From Blattamonas nauphoetae (lineage: Eukaryota > Preaxostyla > Oxymonadida): a DNA stretch of 33,632 nucleotides. The notes under the pieces were generated by a model. It saw only the letters and a list, made by a program, of their open reading frames with translations, was not told where the DNA came from and searched no databases. Position numbers and translations under genes: made by a program. This document shows positions 11,262-22,211 of this stretch, one piece after another; the stretch's first letter is position 1; every line of letters begins with the position of its first letter. The stretch spans positions 1 to 33,632 of the forward strand of contig JARBJD010000560.1 in NCBI GenBank assembly GCA_033064195.1. Reading direction: 5' to 3'.

Positions 11262-14200
11262 TTATGGATGCAAGACGACGTCGTTCCCATCTGATTTCTT
11301 CTCAGTTTCTCCTCCATCGTCTTTTGTCTTCCCGTTGAAGTGTTGCGAGATGCTCGCCAGTGTTGGTCGCTTCAGAGGATCAATCTGGAGGCAGTTCTCG
11401 ATCAGTTCGGCCATTTCGGGTGACACACGATCCATCTTCGGAAGAATCCCACTTCCCAGTTGTCGCTGAGCGTTGATCGCATCGATCTCCCCGAAGGGAA
11501 CAAGACCAGTCTCAATTTCCCACAAGACAAGGCCGAGCCGAAAAACCGTCCCATGACTTGCATCCACAATCTCCTTTCGGTCTGCTTCTTCTGGCGGAAC
11601 CCAGCGCTGCTCCTCGTTCTGTCGAACTTCCCCCTTCTCTCCACCTTCCATCTGTGGCTGTGAAATCGTCGCAATGTCTTTGGGAGTGTTGAGTCGGAAG
11701 AGAACGTCGTCATTTGCATCAAACAGAACCCAGTGCGACGTCAGCTTCGACAGGATCTCAGAGTGCGGCTTCTCTCGCGCAAGAAGCACCAATCCACGTG
11801 TGATCTTCTGCTTCACTGCTGTCTTGTCCATCGGCTTCGGATTGAACGGGTTTTGTTGGCTGTGGAGTCGGCTGTAGAGTGTCTCTCGGACAACGACATT
11901 CATTTCTCCAATTTTCTCATCTCGAATAACCACTGCTTTCAGTTCTTGTTTGCTTGATTCGAGTTGGTCATCCGTTTCAAGGAGAGGGACAACAGATGCC
12001 GTCTTGTGCTTCTCTTCATTCGTCGAACACGAGTCGTTGTCGGAGAATGTGAGAGCGCTGTTCGCTTTGATCATGTTGACTGATTGGTCGAAGTGATTCT
12101 CCCCGAATTCATCAAACTTGATCTCAACTTGATTCAATTCTTCTGTTTCACGTTCAGAATCCTTCTTCGCTTTCGACTTCTTGAGGCGTCGACAGAGCAG
12201 AACAATCACGAGGAGAAAGATCACGAGAAGCGTCACCACAACTCCAATAATGATTGGAATCATCGTTTTCATCATCTCTTTTGTGTATGCTTTCTTTTCG
12301 GATTCTGCCGTCACCTTCACGAGGAAGTCTGACGTCACCACCCCATTTCCATACTTCAGACGACCTCGCCATTCGTTCGCTTCAGACAGTTCCGAAAGAT
12401 GCGTTGTCAAGCTCAGCGTGAGATTCAGATGCGTCTCGTTCCAGAATGTCGTCGGCTTAGATGAGAGATTGACAACAGCGCGGTCTGATTCGTTCCCTTT
12501 CGAGAAGATCTCAAGCATCAACGAGCACGGAATGAGTGTCGTTCCACGCAGGCTGATTGAGAAGACTCCTGTTTTCCGATCTTTCGAAGACGAACATTCA
12601 TTCTCAGCCAGAGTCGGGATGAACAGAGGAGCATCCACATTCACAACTGAACTTGTAAGCATGCAATCCGACGATGAGATCCACGCTGATGGACTGTCTT
12701 TCGTCCCATCTCCGCCTGACAAGCTCAGAACCTGAATTGTGGACTTGTTTGAGCAAGCAATGTTGCGATGAAATGAAGGGAACAATGAATGGTCGATTGT
12801 GTTGTCTTCAAAGGCAGTTGTGTGGAGAGTGACGGACCCTCCATCCACAACCAACGCACCAGTCTGCAGTTGAGCGAATGTTGTTCTGAAAAGCTTGGTT
12901 GAAGTGTTCGTCAGTTTCATCATTCCACTCGACCAGCTGCATAAGTCTTCTTCATTTGATTCTGATCTCTCCAAGACTCCATCAAAGACAGAGTCCTGAA
13001 GTGTCAACAGCGACTTTCCATTCGAAGCTGTCAGAAATGTCGATCCAGTCCAGTCCGACACAGAAACAAAGTCCAGCTGAGCTGACTCAAACGATGAAAG
13101 TGAGATGAGAGGACACGACGATGATAGAGACATGAAATGTGTGCTCGAAATGTTCAATTTCCCTCCACTAACTTTCACAACTGCGCTTTCGATCATCTTG
13201 TTCCGAGTCACATTCACTCCTTTCAACACTAAAATCCCTCCTCTGTTCTCAAACACTCCTTCATCCGATGTCAGCGTGGAACCATCAAGATTCACAACAA
13301 GCTCACTGATTGTCAGATAATCAAGTCCATTCGATTCACCATTCACAATCTGACCCTTCCCAACCACTAAAAGTGATCCAGAATGTCGCAACGAACTCAC
13401 AGCAACATCAATTCCATCAAACTCCATTTTGGATCTGAGTTCTCCATTTCCAGAAATCTTCACTGTTCCTTCCTTTGTCAACCCAAATCCAGCGTCAACG
13501 GTGCGGCAAGGAAGTTTCAGGTTCCCACACAGCGGATGATCTTCTGATGTCGATGTCGTTTCAACAACAATTTCACTTTCTGTTCGACCATGGAAGCAAT
13601 ACAGAAGCGAGAAAGGGTTGAACGTTGCGTCGAATGTGAGTGTCGACGGGTCTCGCTCGATCATCACACTCGACAGAGCACAGCTCGCGTTGAATGTTCC
13701 TGCCCAGCTCTCCTCTTTCTCTGATTCCGAATCAACTCCTTTCAGCAGAGCCCAATGAGACTTACCATTCGATAAGCTTCCTCCCATCTTCGTGTTCTTC
13801 ATCGAAACGTGGTGTGTGTCAGACAGCGAGGCAACGAGGATGGATGGACCATCTGAACTTCGTGAAACTTGCTCGAACGAGCAGGATTCGATCATCACAG
13901 AGCTTGAAGTGGAGAAGAGTGAAGTCGTTGTTCGGATCGAAGACGATGTCACTCCATTCATGTTCAGCGATCCATCTGACATTTCGATCAGATGAACATT
14001 CAGAATCGATCCCGATGGAGATGACAGTGAGCAGGCGAGAAGAGAGAGGGAGCATTGAGTGGAGGCAATGAATGATTGTGATTGACGAGTCGACAAGAAG
14101 AGGAGAGAAAGTGTGTCGAGTGTCAGATGAGATTCGGTCGATGGTTCGTCACGAACCACTTCAATTCGTCCATCTTCAGAAAGACTCAGTTCAGACAAAG

Positions 14201-17200
14201 ACGTCTTCCCAACAATCGAGAACACTCCCTTCGCTTCCATTGTGGTCACAAGAGACGCAGAGTTGATGATCGTCATCGATCCAAGATTCGCTGATTTCAT
14301 TCGATCCAGTCCAAAGTGCAGTGTTTCGCAGAAAAGGAAGAAGTGACCACATTTCAAGAAAGGCCATCCAGACTCGTCCACTTCCACTGTTTCGGCAATG
14401 TCAACCAGATAAGGAAGAATCGAGCTGTTCACGCCACTCTTCGTGTCGTCGGCCCAGATCGATCGTTCTTTCAATCTGTCCCAGCTTCCTTCCCACAAAT
14501 TCGCTTCAATCATCGAATCCAAATTGTTGCCAACCAGGTACACGTCAATCCCTGCTGTTGATTCAGCGTTGTTCTGAGTCTGTGTAGATGTCACTTCGAA
14601 TTTCAGATCTGTCATCGAATAATCGAAAGAAGGCGAGGAGGTCGTGTTCACAAGTTCCATCCAAACACAATGAGATCGACCTGAACAGCTGCACGACGAG
14701 AAGGTCAGATTGTCAAGCTTGAACAAGCATTCTTCCAACACAGAGGCAACAATCACTCCTGCCAACGAATGCGTCGAAGAGACAGAAGAGAAGGAAGTGT
14801 TGGTGACAACCAGACTCGCTCCTTCCTTCACACAAACCAAACAGCCAGCAATCGAAGGGACCAGCTGTGTCACGGAACTGTCCTTCAGGGTGAGTGATGA
14901 AGAAGAATGACAATCAGACAGCGATCCGCTCTTCAGTGTCTCAATCTTCACATTGACTGTGGTGACTTCTGCTTCCTTGCTCACTCCAAACAATCCTGAT
15001 TCTGTGTTTCTCGTTGACTCTCTTTCGTTGATCGTCAGAGTGTGTCCTCCTCCATTCAATCTCACGTTCTTGTCAAAGAGCATCGGTTCAACTTGTTCCA
15101 CATCTCCTTCCACTTCGATCGTCACATCTGTCAGATCGGACTTCTCTCCAAATCGCTTCCAAAGCGACGGCAGAGACTTGCACGGATACACCGACAGTCC
15201 ACACACCGACATGTCCGACCACTTCGGGTTCAGATGGCCAGTCAACTCCATCGGAGTGAAGTACAAGAAGAGAGGCACGAGAGGCAGGAAGTCTCCTTCT
15301 TTCCCAACAAACTGAGTTGCTGTCGACGAATCTTTTGTCCAATCCAGTTTCAGGGAGTTCTCGAGAACAGATCTGTTGAGTGTTGGATGAGAGAGAAGGA
15401 GATAGTGTGAGTTGATTCCTGTCGACAAACATTTCTCGAATGATGAGTCTGTAGAGAGGAGGAACGACGACGTGTCGGTGAGCAGAGTGATGTCCAGAAC
15501 ACCCGATCCTTCAATGTTTTTCGATGAGCATGACACGAATTTTGTTGAGTCGAACATGACAGTACAGCCTTCTCCAACACTTCCAGACAGAACTGATCCT
15601 GATGCTGAGGATGAGGTGAATGCGGTGAACGAACAGGATGTCACAGAGAGAGACGCAGTGTTGGCCAAGCTGATGAAGGACGATGATGACAACGATTGCG
15701 CCACATTGGAGAAGTCCAGCATCGAAAGAGACAGAGAAGTGCCAGCAGAGACAATGAATGACCCACTTTCAGCAACAGCGACGGTGAGAGCAGAAGACAT
15801 TGATTTCAGTGTCTGTGATGTTTGCGCTGTGGCGAGCGACGAGCTGAGAGTGGTTGTGGAAGAGATGACAACAGACGACGAGTCTTTCAGTTGACTCCAT
15901 CCATGCGACAGAGACGAACAGGGCAGCTTCTTCTTCCCACAATTCGCGTGATCGAAGAACGACGAATCAACTGCAACATCTCCATCTGAGTGTGGAAATA
16001 TGAAATAGGCGAGCGGGCCAGAGTGTTCGGGTGTCGTCTGATCCTCACCCAAAAATTGATTCAATTTCAGAAGCGACAGATCATCCTCGTTTCCAAACGT
16101 TCCTTCAAACGAGTCTGTTGTCACAAGATTCCCAATTCCTGTTCCCACCAGCAACACATCTGTCCCTTCTTTCCCAGCAGTGATGGTGAAAGACACAGAT
16201 TTCATGATGACATCACCAGATGAGAAGGAGTTCTTCGAGATGTGGATCACACGACCTTTTTTGCTCAACTCCTCGTTGCAATGAGAGAACGAGACACTGT
16301 GCAGCTTCATCGTTCCAGACGATGTCGAATGAATCAAACTACCAGAATCGGCGGTTGAGAGGGAGGAGAACGAGACGGCAGTCAGAGAGAGGCAACTCGA
16401 TGAAGTGAGGGTGAAAAGCGACGATGCTAACTTTTCGCTGTCAAGAGCCTTCTCAAAGTCGACTGACTTGATCGAGAGAGATTGGGTTGTCACACTGAAG
16501 GAGCCAGATGACGTGACGGACAATGAGTGGCGAGTGGGTGACGTGAATGATGTGATGGCGAACGATGAGGATGATGGAGTGAGTGATTGAGAAAGAGAAC
16601 TTGAAGTGTTCAGAAGCAGCTTTGTCGTTCCTGACTTCAGTTTCAGGAATGCCTTCTCAAACGACGAGCAAGGAAGAGCAATCAATCCACAATTGATGTG
16701 GTCCATCCCTTCTGAGGCCACAAAGATCGTCTCATCAGTGTCTGAATGCGGAAACCAGCTCCACAGCAGACTTTCCTCCTTCGCTTCCTCCTTCCCAACG
16801 AACATGTTCCTTTCCAGTTCTGTGAATTGACGATCTGTTGGTATTGCGAGTGTGATTTTCAGGAAAGTGAACGAAGGACTGGAAGCTGTCGAGGTGATGT
16901 CTTCTGTCTCAATGAAAACGATGGATCCCACTCCCTTCGAAGCGATCGAATTCACAACACAGTCTGAGCTCATGGAGAACTGCGAACCAAGTGAAAGATG
17001 AATCAGGGTGCCAGCCGAGGCGTGTGTGAATGTGAGAGATGTGATCGTTGTGTTGGAAAGAGAAAGGACTCCTTTGGGACCAACGTCGATCAGACGAACA
17101 ACATTCTGTCCGAGAGTGGTTGTCGAGCCAACTTCCCCGATCTCACAGGAGGTTAGAGAAAGAGTGCCTTGTTCTACAGAGAAAAGACATGCTGCCTCGC

Positions 17201-20200
17201 TCGACGATGACAGAACGAATGAGAGCAACGATAAATCAAGCGAAGCGGTTGCTCCATCAACCTCAATCCATCCATCAGAATTCTGCGTGACAGTGCGAAC
17301 GGTCGATGAGGACGACATCATCGTGAATCCTTTGGACACCGAAAACGCGTCTTCCAAAGCAAGAGAGTCGTCCACCAACACAGTCGAGATGAGACGAGCA
17401 GTGGCCGAGCGGAAGGCAGAGTCCAACGAGGAGCATCTCAGTCGAGCAGAGCCACAATTCGGATGAGCACTGTCTCCTTCATTCGCCAACCCAGCATGCA
17501 CTTCATCAGCAGGCAAAAGAAGGTAGAACAGGAGCGATGACTCGAAGAAAGGATCGTCACTCGCGAGACTGGTGTCTTGAGCGAGGAATTGGAGGAGAGG
17601 AGTCGAAGCAGTGTCGAAGTGTGGCCACAGGAGAGTGGAGACAGTGTGCGACAGGCGAGGCGAGCGGACGAGGACGAGAGTGTCATTTGAGTCGGAGCGG
17701 TATGAGTCGGCGAAGGAGACGGAGTTGAAAGTGATCGTTCCTTCCGTCGACATGTCCAGAAGAGGACACATCGTCGCCTGAAGCTTCGAGAAAGTCGTTG
17801 AGATGAGTGAGAGCGATTCTGAACCAGCAGAGATCGCAATGAGAGGAGTGGTGAAGATGGCTGGTTTCGTTGATCCACGAGTCGTGTTGAATGTGCTCTG
17901 TGAGATCACAACAGGTCCTGATGCTGTTTTCACAAGCGAACAAGAGTGAGTGACATCCTCCTTCGAGATCACAGCAATGTCCAACAGTTCGAGTCCCTTC
18001 CCATCTCCCAACAGCTCAAACACTCCACAACCAGCTTTCGATTTGATGTCCAGATTCGTCACTTTCAACTTCGCCTGATTGTGTACTTGAAACAGGAAGC
18101 TCCCAACAGCCATCGCTTCATCAATCTCAACCAAACTCCGAAGAATGGTTGCTTGTGCTGGTGATCTCGCTGATGTTCCAGTCACTGTCACATCCTGATC
18201 AGAAACTTCGACGCTCTTTTCAGTGTATGTCATGTTGTGAAGAAACTGGATCGTCTGCGGAATGGTTGACCCATCCAATGCTTTCTGCTTCAGGAATTTG
18301 ATGCCGTAGACAAGTGTCGCACAGAATGACGATGTCCATTTGCATGTTATATCGTCTTTCCCACTCGGGTTTCCATACAAGTCAAGTTCACTTCCATTCA
18401 CCGACACTTTGGGCGATGGGAGTAGTTTGTTTTGGACCTCGTCTTTTTGATTCTCGTCAATGCCAAGACCTTCCACAATGACTCTGAAGTTGAGCGAGTG
18501 CGAGCCTCCTCGAAATGATGAGATTTGCGAGAGAGTCTTTCCAGAGAAGACAGAGCTTGTCACATACACATCGTTTCCCTCTCTTCCAAAATTGTTCTCA
18601 AAGCGAGCGTCGTCGGACGAAGAGGAGAAGAACTTGAGAGGGCTGGAGTTGGTTGTTGATCCGTTCACAAAAATCGCTCCTCCCTTCCCTGTCGGCTTCT
18701 CAAGCGACCCATCCGCTCCAACCGCTCGACAATTCGTGAATGTTGTGGCAAAAGTCGAAGTCGAGGCGTGGGTGATGGTCGAAGTGGCCGTGTTGCTCAC
18801 TTCAATCGCAAGAGCTCCTCCATTCGTCGCTGAACAATTCTCAAAACACGACAGAGTGCTCGTCAGTGTCGTCCCCTTCGCGTTCAGCACAGCTCCATTC
18901 GAAGACGATGTGATCCAGAAGAAATGCATCGATGTGAATTCCACTGTTCCACCTGTGCTCTCGATGAATGAGTGACTCCCAAAATCGAGTCCAGTTTTGG
19001 TGATCCTCGTGTTCTGGATCGAAACTGAACCTCCCGAGTTCCGAATGAAAGAATCTGTGTGTTGACTGCTCATGAAAGAGATGGATGTCCAATAGAAACT
19101 GAGTCCTGCTGAATCCTGAACGATAAACGGGCAATGTTGGATCGAGAACGGTACTGTGAACGATCCTTCCCAAACTCTGAAGTAACTCTTCCCTTTCAGC
19201 ACAATCTCTTCCTTTCCATCCAGGTTTAGTGTCATGGAGGAACCTCTGAACGAGAACTGCTTGTCGATCAAAGTGATGGCTTTGAGAGGGCCGTATTGAC
19301 TAGATACGAACCAGATCGGGAGGGTAGCAGTCGTTGCTGACAGTGTTTCCATCAGATTGTTGAATGATGTGAAGGATGAAGATGGTGTACCTCGCGTGAA
19401 ACGACTTCCGATGGGGAAATCGACAGAGTACTGAAAAAAGTTCAAAGGGATGGCATCGAAGGAGGATGCTGAGGTATCTGTGAGATAGTGTGGTTGGGTG
19501 CTGATAGACCGGGCAGAGGTGAGAGTCAATTTTCCAGAGGTGAATCCAGAGAAGGCCAAGTCGTTCCCGAAAGAGGTCAGAGGAACGTCGGTAGACTTGT
19601 TGGCAAGATTGTTGGAGAAATAAGTGTTTGGGAGACTAACTTGAGATAAAGAGCCAGATGAAGTGAAATCGCAACAGCCGGCTCGGCCGGAAGATGAGCA
19701 GCGGCCAAAATCTGAGTATTCAATCAAGACACGTCCATTCGTCGACGAATCAATCACACTTCCTCCATTTCCCGATTTTCGCTTCACTTCCATAAACCAG
19801 CAGCGCTTGACTGTAAATGTGGCTGTCCCAGAAAGTGAGATGGCGGCTGTTTTGGTTAGTGAGATCGTGTTCAGAACTGACTGCTCGAATGTTGCTGAAC
19901 CAGCCGAGAACGAGAAGAGAGCGACAGTGTGTTCGGCGATCTGTTCAACCCAAACATTCGAAAGGAGAAACTTGGCTGAGGCTGAGTCGAGAGAGACGAG
20001 AGTGGCAGAAGGAGAAGAAGGGTGGAGAGAGAGCGACGTCAGAGACACGTTCCCACTTCCACTCACCCTCATCCCTCCCGTTTTGATTTGGCTGAATGCC
20101 GAGCTGTTCACATCCCATCCCATCCCTTGAAACTCAACTGAAATCGCAAGTGTGGTTTCTGCGAGAGTGAACACACCAGAGTCAACATGGATCAAATTGA

Positions 20201-22211
20201 ACCCATTCGTTGCTTCAGAGTTTGTGATGGCATCTGACAGAGCTGAGCATGGAGTTGGTTTTGTGCAAGCCTCCCCACTTCCACTGATCTCCACCCACCA
20301 CTCCCCAGCTGCTTTTGGGAGCGATGGAGTTTCCGGATTCGGAAGAATCTTGTCTTCAGTCGTCAAGTTTCCATTGGTTAAAGCACTCTGAAAGAATCCA
20401 ACTTTGGGTTTAGAAGATGTCGATGAGCATCCGATTGTTGTTGACGAGACGTGTCCTGTTGAATATTCGGTTATGCTGATGTCGTTCCCTCGATAGTGAG
20501 TGAGGTTGGGGTTCTTTTCTGAATATTTTTCCCTCGCCTCGTTCTCTCGAAAATGGCAATCCTGCATATAATTGTAGACTGGCCACGATAACAGTAAAGC
20601 ACCACCTTTCATCTGGGCTGTGTTGGAAGAGAACTCGCAATGAAAGAATTTGGACACAGAGTTGAGAAGTTGAGCAGCTCCTCCGCTTTGAGATGTCTCG
20701 CAGTTCGTGAACTTGCAGCTGGTCCAGAGGTTGACCGAATTGGATCCTGAATCTGCGTAACACGCGCCAGACTCGTTGGTTGATTGTCGCTCGAAAATGC
20801 AATTTGAGAAAGTCGTGAAAGATATGGAAGAAAAGCTTGCAAGAAAGCGAGCACATGACTTTTGTTCAGGTGATGGTGTCGTGAAATTTGATGAAATAAG
20901 ATGGACATTGAAAGAATAGTAGAGAAGGAGTTGTGTGTTGGCAGTTGGAGTGGCTGATGTGGAGGAGAAGGTGACAGAAGAGGAGTCGAAGAGGAAGAGG
21001 GGGAAGGCGTCTGTCTCAGCCTTAAGGGTCATAACTCCAACAAATGACGACCCAAATGACACTTTGAAGTCGCAACCAATGATTTTGAAAGGACCAATCA
21101 CATTCGATTTTTCGATGATTCGAAAGGAAGTTGAAGGGGTTGTTGATTTGAAGATACAGTGCTCAAAAAGTTGATTGGCTGTTTGGGTGTCGTAGTGGCT
21201 TCGATCCGCTGCTGAATTCACAGTGAAAGTGATCTTTTCATCATTTTGCTCATTTTTGTTGTGATGGTTGATGCATTCGAGCACAGACGAGTTCAGACAG
21301 AGCGACGAGGCAGATGTCGTGAGGGAAGCTGTCGCTGTTCCATAAAGAGCATTGTCAACATGCAACAGCTCACTTCCGGTAATCTGCTGATCCATCGTCG
21401 TTGTTGTTTGTGTTTGAATGATTTGCGATGTCACATTCGAAATCAGGCTTGATGCGATGGAAGAATGACCAAAAATGGAGTGTTGACGAGAGTCAGTCGA
21501 ACACACAACACCATGCGAGCCAATAAAGTGCGATGAATGAAGATGAATCCCTGAGATCGACACATCGACGCGCAGAGAATCAGCTCTGGCGTTGGAGGCC
21601 AAGCAGAACGAACCCAACAAATAGTCGACAGTTCTGAGGGAGCACGACAGAATGACAACACTTGACGAGGCTGACGACGTTGGAGACGAGCTGGGCATCA
21701 CCAAAAGAGGCGGCATTCCACAGCTCACTTCAAAGGAAGAATCAGACATAATGGCGGCTGAGTCTACGATAATTGCACTGTGTACCGTGGTGGGAGCTGT
21801 GTTGTGATTTGATGTCGATGATCTGACGTCGTCTGGGCTTGGTTGTTTGAAGTGGATGGACGAGATGTGAATCGTCGAGTTTTCAACAACTAAGATGGAA
21901 CTGAGCAAACTCTTCGATGAGAGTGATGTCGATGAAGTGGCTTGGTTGTCTTCTTCTGCATCTCGGAGAGGCAAAAGTGTTGTTGTCTTTGAGCCGACCA
22001 GCGACAAGTGTTGCGAGAGAAGTGGGAGGTTCAGTCCAAAGTATGCATCACTTTCAAGTTCAATTGAGAATTGTTTGGTTGAGAAGTCGTTGTTCTGACA
22101 GAGATGTGATGTGATGATATTCAATAACGACTTCGAATCTGTGCATTTGGGTTGTGATTGACCAGCATCGCTCAAGAAGAAACAGCAGCACACAAGAGAC
22201 AAAGAGATCAT
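11262..22211 (-). CDS. Giant beta-helix receptor-like surface protein with pseudokinase tail
   Basis: A single uninterrupted frame of 3,649 codons, from ATG 22211 to TAA 11262, with no sign of introns. Residues 1-20 are a signal peptide (MISLSLVCCCFFLSDAGQSQ). The ectodomain is Ser/Thr-rich parallel beta-helix sequence with many N-glycosylation sites. It includes Chlamydia Pmp-type motifs (FSSNTAQMKGGAL near 530, NGGALAIE near 1130, KGGAIFVNGS near 1180) and about eight recurring module heads of the type xxCGxxxLPCxSLxxAxxxL, near residues 640, 1280, 1570, 1825, 2075, 2330, 2610 and 2895. One membrane span (IPIIIGVVVTLLVIFLLVIV, about 3317-3336) is followed by a basic stop-transfer stretch. 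The tail (about 3440-3625) matches a tyrosine-kinase-like C-lobe: RWVPPEE for the APE region, FRLGLVLWEIETGLVPFGE for helix F, and DPLKRPTL. The HRD position reads TSHWVLFD, no DFG, glycine loop or VAIK lysine is seen, so catalysis is unlikely. It is probably a cell-surface adhesin or receptor. The start is fixed by the signal peptide. Confidence 0.9.
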   Translation of the reverse strand: MISLSLVCCCFFLSDAGQSQPKCTDSKSLLNIITSHLCQNNDFSTKQFSIELESDAYFGLNLPLLSQHLSLVGSKTTTLLPLRDAEEDNQATSSTSLSSKSLLSSILVVENSTIHISSIHFKQPSPDDVRSSTSNHNTAPTTVHSAIIVDSAAIMSDSSFEVSCGMPPLLVMPSSSPTSSASSSVVILSCSLRTVDYLLGSFCLASNARADSLRVDVSISGIHLHSSHFIGSHGVVCSTDSRQHSIFGHSSIASSLISNVTSQIIQTQTTTTMDQQITGSELLHVDNALYGTATASLTTSASSLCLNSSVLECINHHNKNEQNDEKITFTVNSAADRSHYDTQTANQLFEHCIFKSTTPSTSFRIIEKSNVIGPFKIIGCDFKVSFGSSFVGVMTLKAETDAFPLFLFDSSSVTFSSTSATPTANTQLLLYYSFNVHLISSNFTTPSPEQKSCARFLASFSSISFTTFSNCIFERQSTNESGACYADSGSNSVNLWTSCKFTNCETSQSGGAAQLLNSVSKFFHCEFSSNTAQMKGGALLLSWPVYNYMQDCHFRENEAREKYSEKNPNLTHYRGNDISITEYSTGHVSSTTIGCSSTSSKPKVGFFQSALTNGNLTTEDKILPNPETPSLPKAAGEWWVEISGSGEACTKPTPCSALSDAITNSEATNGFNLIHVDSGVFTLAETTLAISVEFQGMGWDVNSSAFSQIKTGGMRVSGSGNVSLTSLSLHPSSPSATLVSLDSASAKFLLSNVWVEQIAEHTVALFSFSAGSATFEQSVLNTISLTKTAAISLSGTATFTVKRCWFMEVKRKSGNGGSVIDSSTNGRVLIEYSDFGRCSSSGRAGCCDFTSSGSLSQVSLPNTYFSNNLANKSTDVPLTSFGNDLAFSGFTSGKLTLTSARSISTQPHYLTDTSASSFDAIPLNFFQYSVDFPIGSRFTRGTPSSSFTSFNNLMETLSATTATLPIWFVSSQYGPLKAITLIDKQFSFRGSSMTLNLDGKEEIVLKGKSYFRVWEGSFTVPFSIQHCPFIVQDSAGLSFYWTSISFMSSQHTDSFIRNSGGSVSIQNTRITKTGLDFGSHSFIESTGGTVEFTSMHFFWITSSSNGAVLNAKGTTLTSTLSCFENCSATNGGALAIEVSNTATSTITHASTSTFATTFTNCRAVGADGSLEKPTGKGGAIFVNGSTTNSSPLKFFSSSSDDARFENNFGREGNDVYVTSSVFSGKTLSQISSFRGGSHSLNFRVIVEGLGIDENQKDEVQNKLLPSPKVSVNGSELDLYGNPSGKDDITCKWTSSFCATLVYGIKFLKQKALDGSTIPQTIQFLHNMTYTEKSVEVSDQDVTVTGTSARSPAQATILRSLVEIDEAMAVGSFLFQVHNQAKLKVTNLDIKSKAGCGVFELLGDGKGLELLDIAVISKEDVTHSCSLVKTASGPVVISQSTFNTTRGSTKPAIFTTPLIAISAGSESLSLISTTFSKLQATMCPLLDMSTEGTITFNSVSFADSYRSDSNDTLVLVRSPRLSHTVSTLLWPHFDTASTPLLQFLAQDTSLASDDPFFESSLLFYLLLPADEVHAGLANEGDSAHPNCGSARLRCSSLDSAFRSATARLISTVLVDDSLALEDAFSVSKGFTMMSSSSTVRTVTQNSDGWIEVDGATASLDLSLLSFVLSSSSEAACLFSVEQGTLSLTSCEIGEVGSTTTLGQNVVRLIDVGPKGVLSLSNTTITSLTFTHASAGTLIHLSLGSQFSMSSDCVVNSIASKGVGSIVFIETEDITSTASSPSFTFLKITLAIPTDRQFTELERNMFVGKEEAKEESLLWSWFPHSDTDETIFVASEGMDHINCGLIALPCSSFEKAFLKLKSGTTKLLLNTSSSLSQSLTPSSSSFAITSFTSPTRHSLSVTSSGSFSVTTQSLSIKSVDFEKALDSEKLASSLFTLTSSSCLSLTAVSFSSLSTADSGSLIHSTSSGTMKLHSVSFSHCNEELSKKGRVIHISKNSFSSGDVIMKSVSFTITAGKEGTDVLLVGTGIGNLVTTDSFEGTFGNEDDLSLLKLNQFLGEDQTTPEHSGPLAYFIFPHSDGDVAVDSSFFDHANCGKKKLPCSSLSHGWSQLKDSSSVVISSTTTLSSSLATAQTSQTLKSMSSALTVAVAESGSFIVSAGTSLSLSMLDFSNVAQSLSSSSFISLANTASLSVTSCSFTAFTSSSASGSVLSGSVGEGCTVMFDSTKFVSCSSKNIEGSGVLDITLLTDTSSFLLSTDSSFEKCLSTGINSHYLLLSHPTLNRSVLENSLKLDWTKDSSTATQFVGKEGDFLPLVPLFLYFTPMELTGHLNPKWSDMSVCGLSVYPCKSLPSLWKRFGEKSDLTDVTIEVEGDVEQVEPMLFDKNVRLNGGGHTLTINERESTRNTESGLFGVSKEAEVTTVNVKIETLKSGSLSDCHSSSSLTLKDSSVTQLVPSIAGCLVCVKEGASLVVTNTSFSSVSSTHSLAGVIVASVLEECLFKLDNLTFSSCSCSGRSHCVWMELVNTTSSPSFDYSMTDLKFEVTSTQTQNNAESTAGIDVYLVGNNLDSMIEANLWEGSWDRLKERSIWADDTKSGVNSSILPYLVDIAETVEVDESGWPFLKCGHFFLFCETLHFGLDRMKSANLGSMTIINSASLVTTMEAKGVFSIVGKTSLSELSLSEDGRIEVVRDEPSTESHLTLDTLSLLFLSTRQSQSFIASTQCSLSLLACSLSSPSGSILNVHLIEMSDGSLNMNGVTSSSIRTTTSLFSTSSSVMIESCSFEQVSRSSDGPSILVASLSDTHHVSMKNTKMGGSLSNGKSHWALLKGVDSESEKEESWAGTFNASCALSSVMIERDPSTLTFDATFNPFSLLYCFHGRTESEIVVETTSTSEDHPLCGNLKLPCRTVDAGFGLTKEGTVKISGNGELRSKMEFDGIDVAVSSLRHSGSLLVVGKGQIVNGESNGLDYLTISELVVNLDGSTLTSDEGVFENRGGILVLKGVNVTRNKMIESAVVKVSGGKLNISSTHFMSLSSSCPLISLSSFESAQLDFVSVSDWTGSTFLTASNGKSLLTLQDSVFDGVLERSESNEEDLCSWSSGMMKLTNTSTKLFRTTFAQLQTGALVVDGGSVTLHTTAFEDNTIDHSLFPSFHRNIACSNKSTIQVLSLSGGDGTKDSPSAWISSSDCMLTSSVVNVDAPLFIPTLAENECSSSKDRKTGVFSISLRGTTLIPCSLMLEIFSKGNESDRAVVNLSSKPTTFWNETHLNLTLSLTTHLSELSEANEWRGRLKYGNGVVTSDFLVKVTAESEKKAYTKEMMKTMIPIIIGVVVTLLVIFLLVIVLLCRRLKKSKAKKDSERETEELNQVEIKFDEFGENHFDQSVNMIKANSALTFSDNDSCSTNEEKHKTASVVPLLETDDQLESSKQELKAVVIRDEKIGEMNVVVRETLYSRLHSQQNPFNPKPMDKTAVKQKITRGLVLLAREKPHSEILSKLTSHWVLFDANDDVLFRLNTPKDIATISQPQMEGGEKGEVRQNEEQRWVPPEEADRKEIVDASHGTVFRLGLVLWEIETGLVPFGEIDAINAQRQLGSGILPKMDRVSPEMAELIENCLQIDPLKRPTLASISQHFNGKTKDDGGETEKKSDGNDVVLHP

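Noticed and set aside
15412-15894. 160-aa plus-strand frame and other plus-strand frames opposite the giant gene
   Set aside because: They are antisense shadows of a strongly biased Ser/Thr-rich coding sequence and show no independent features.
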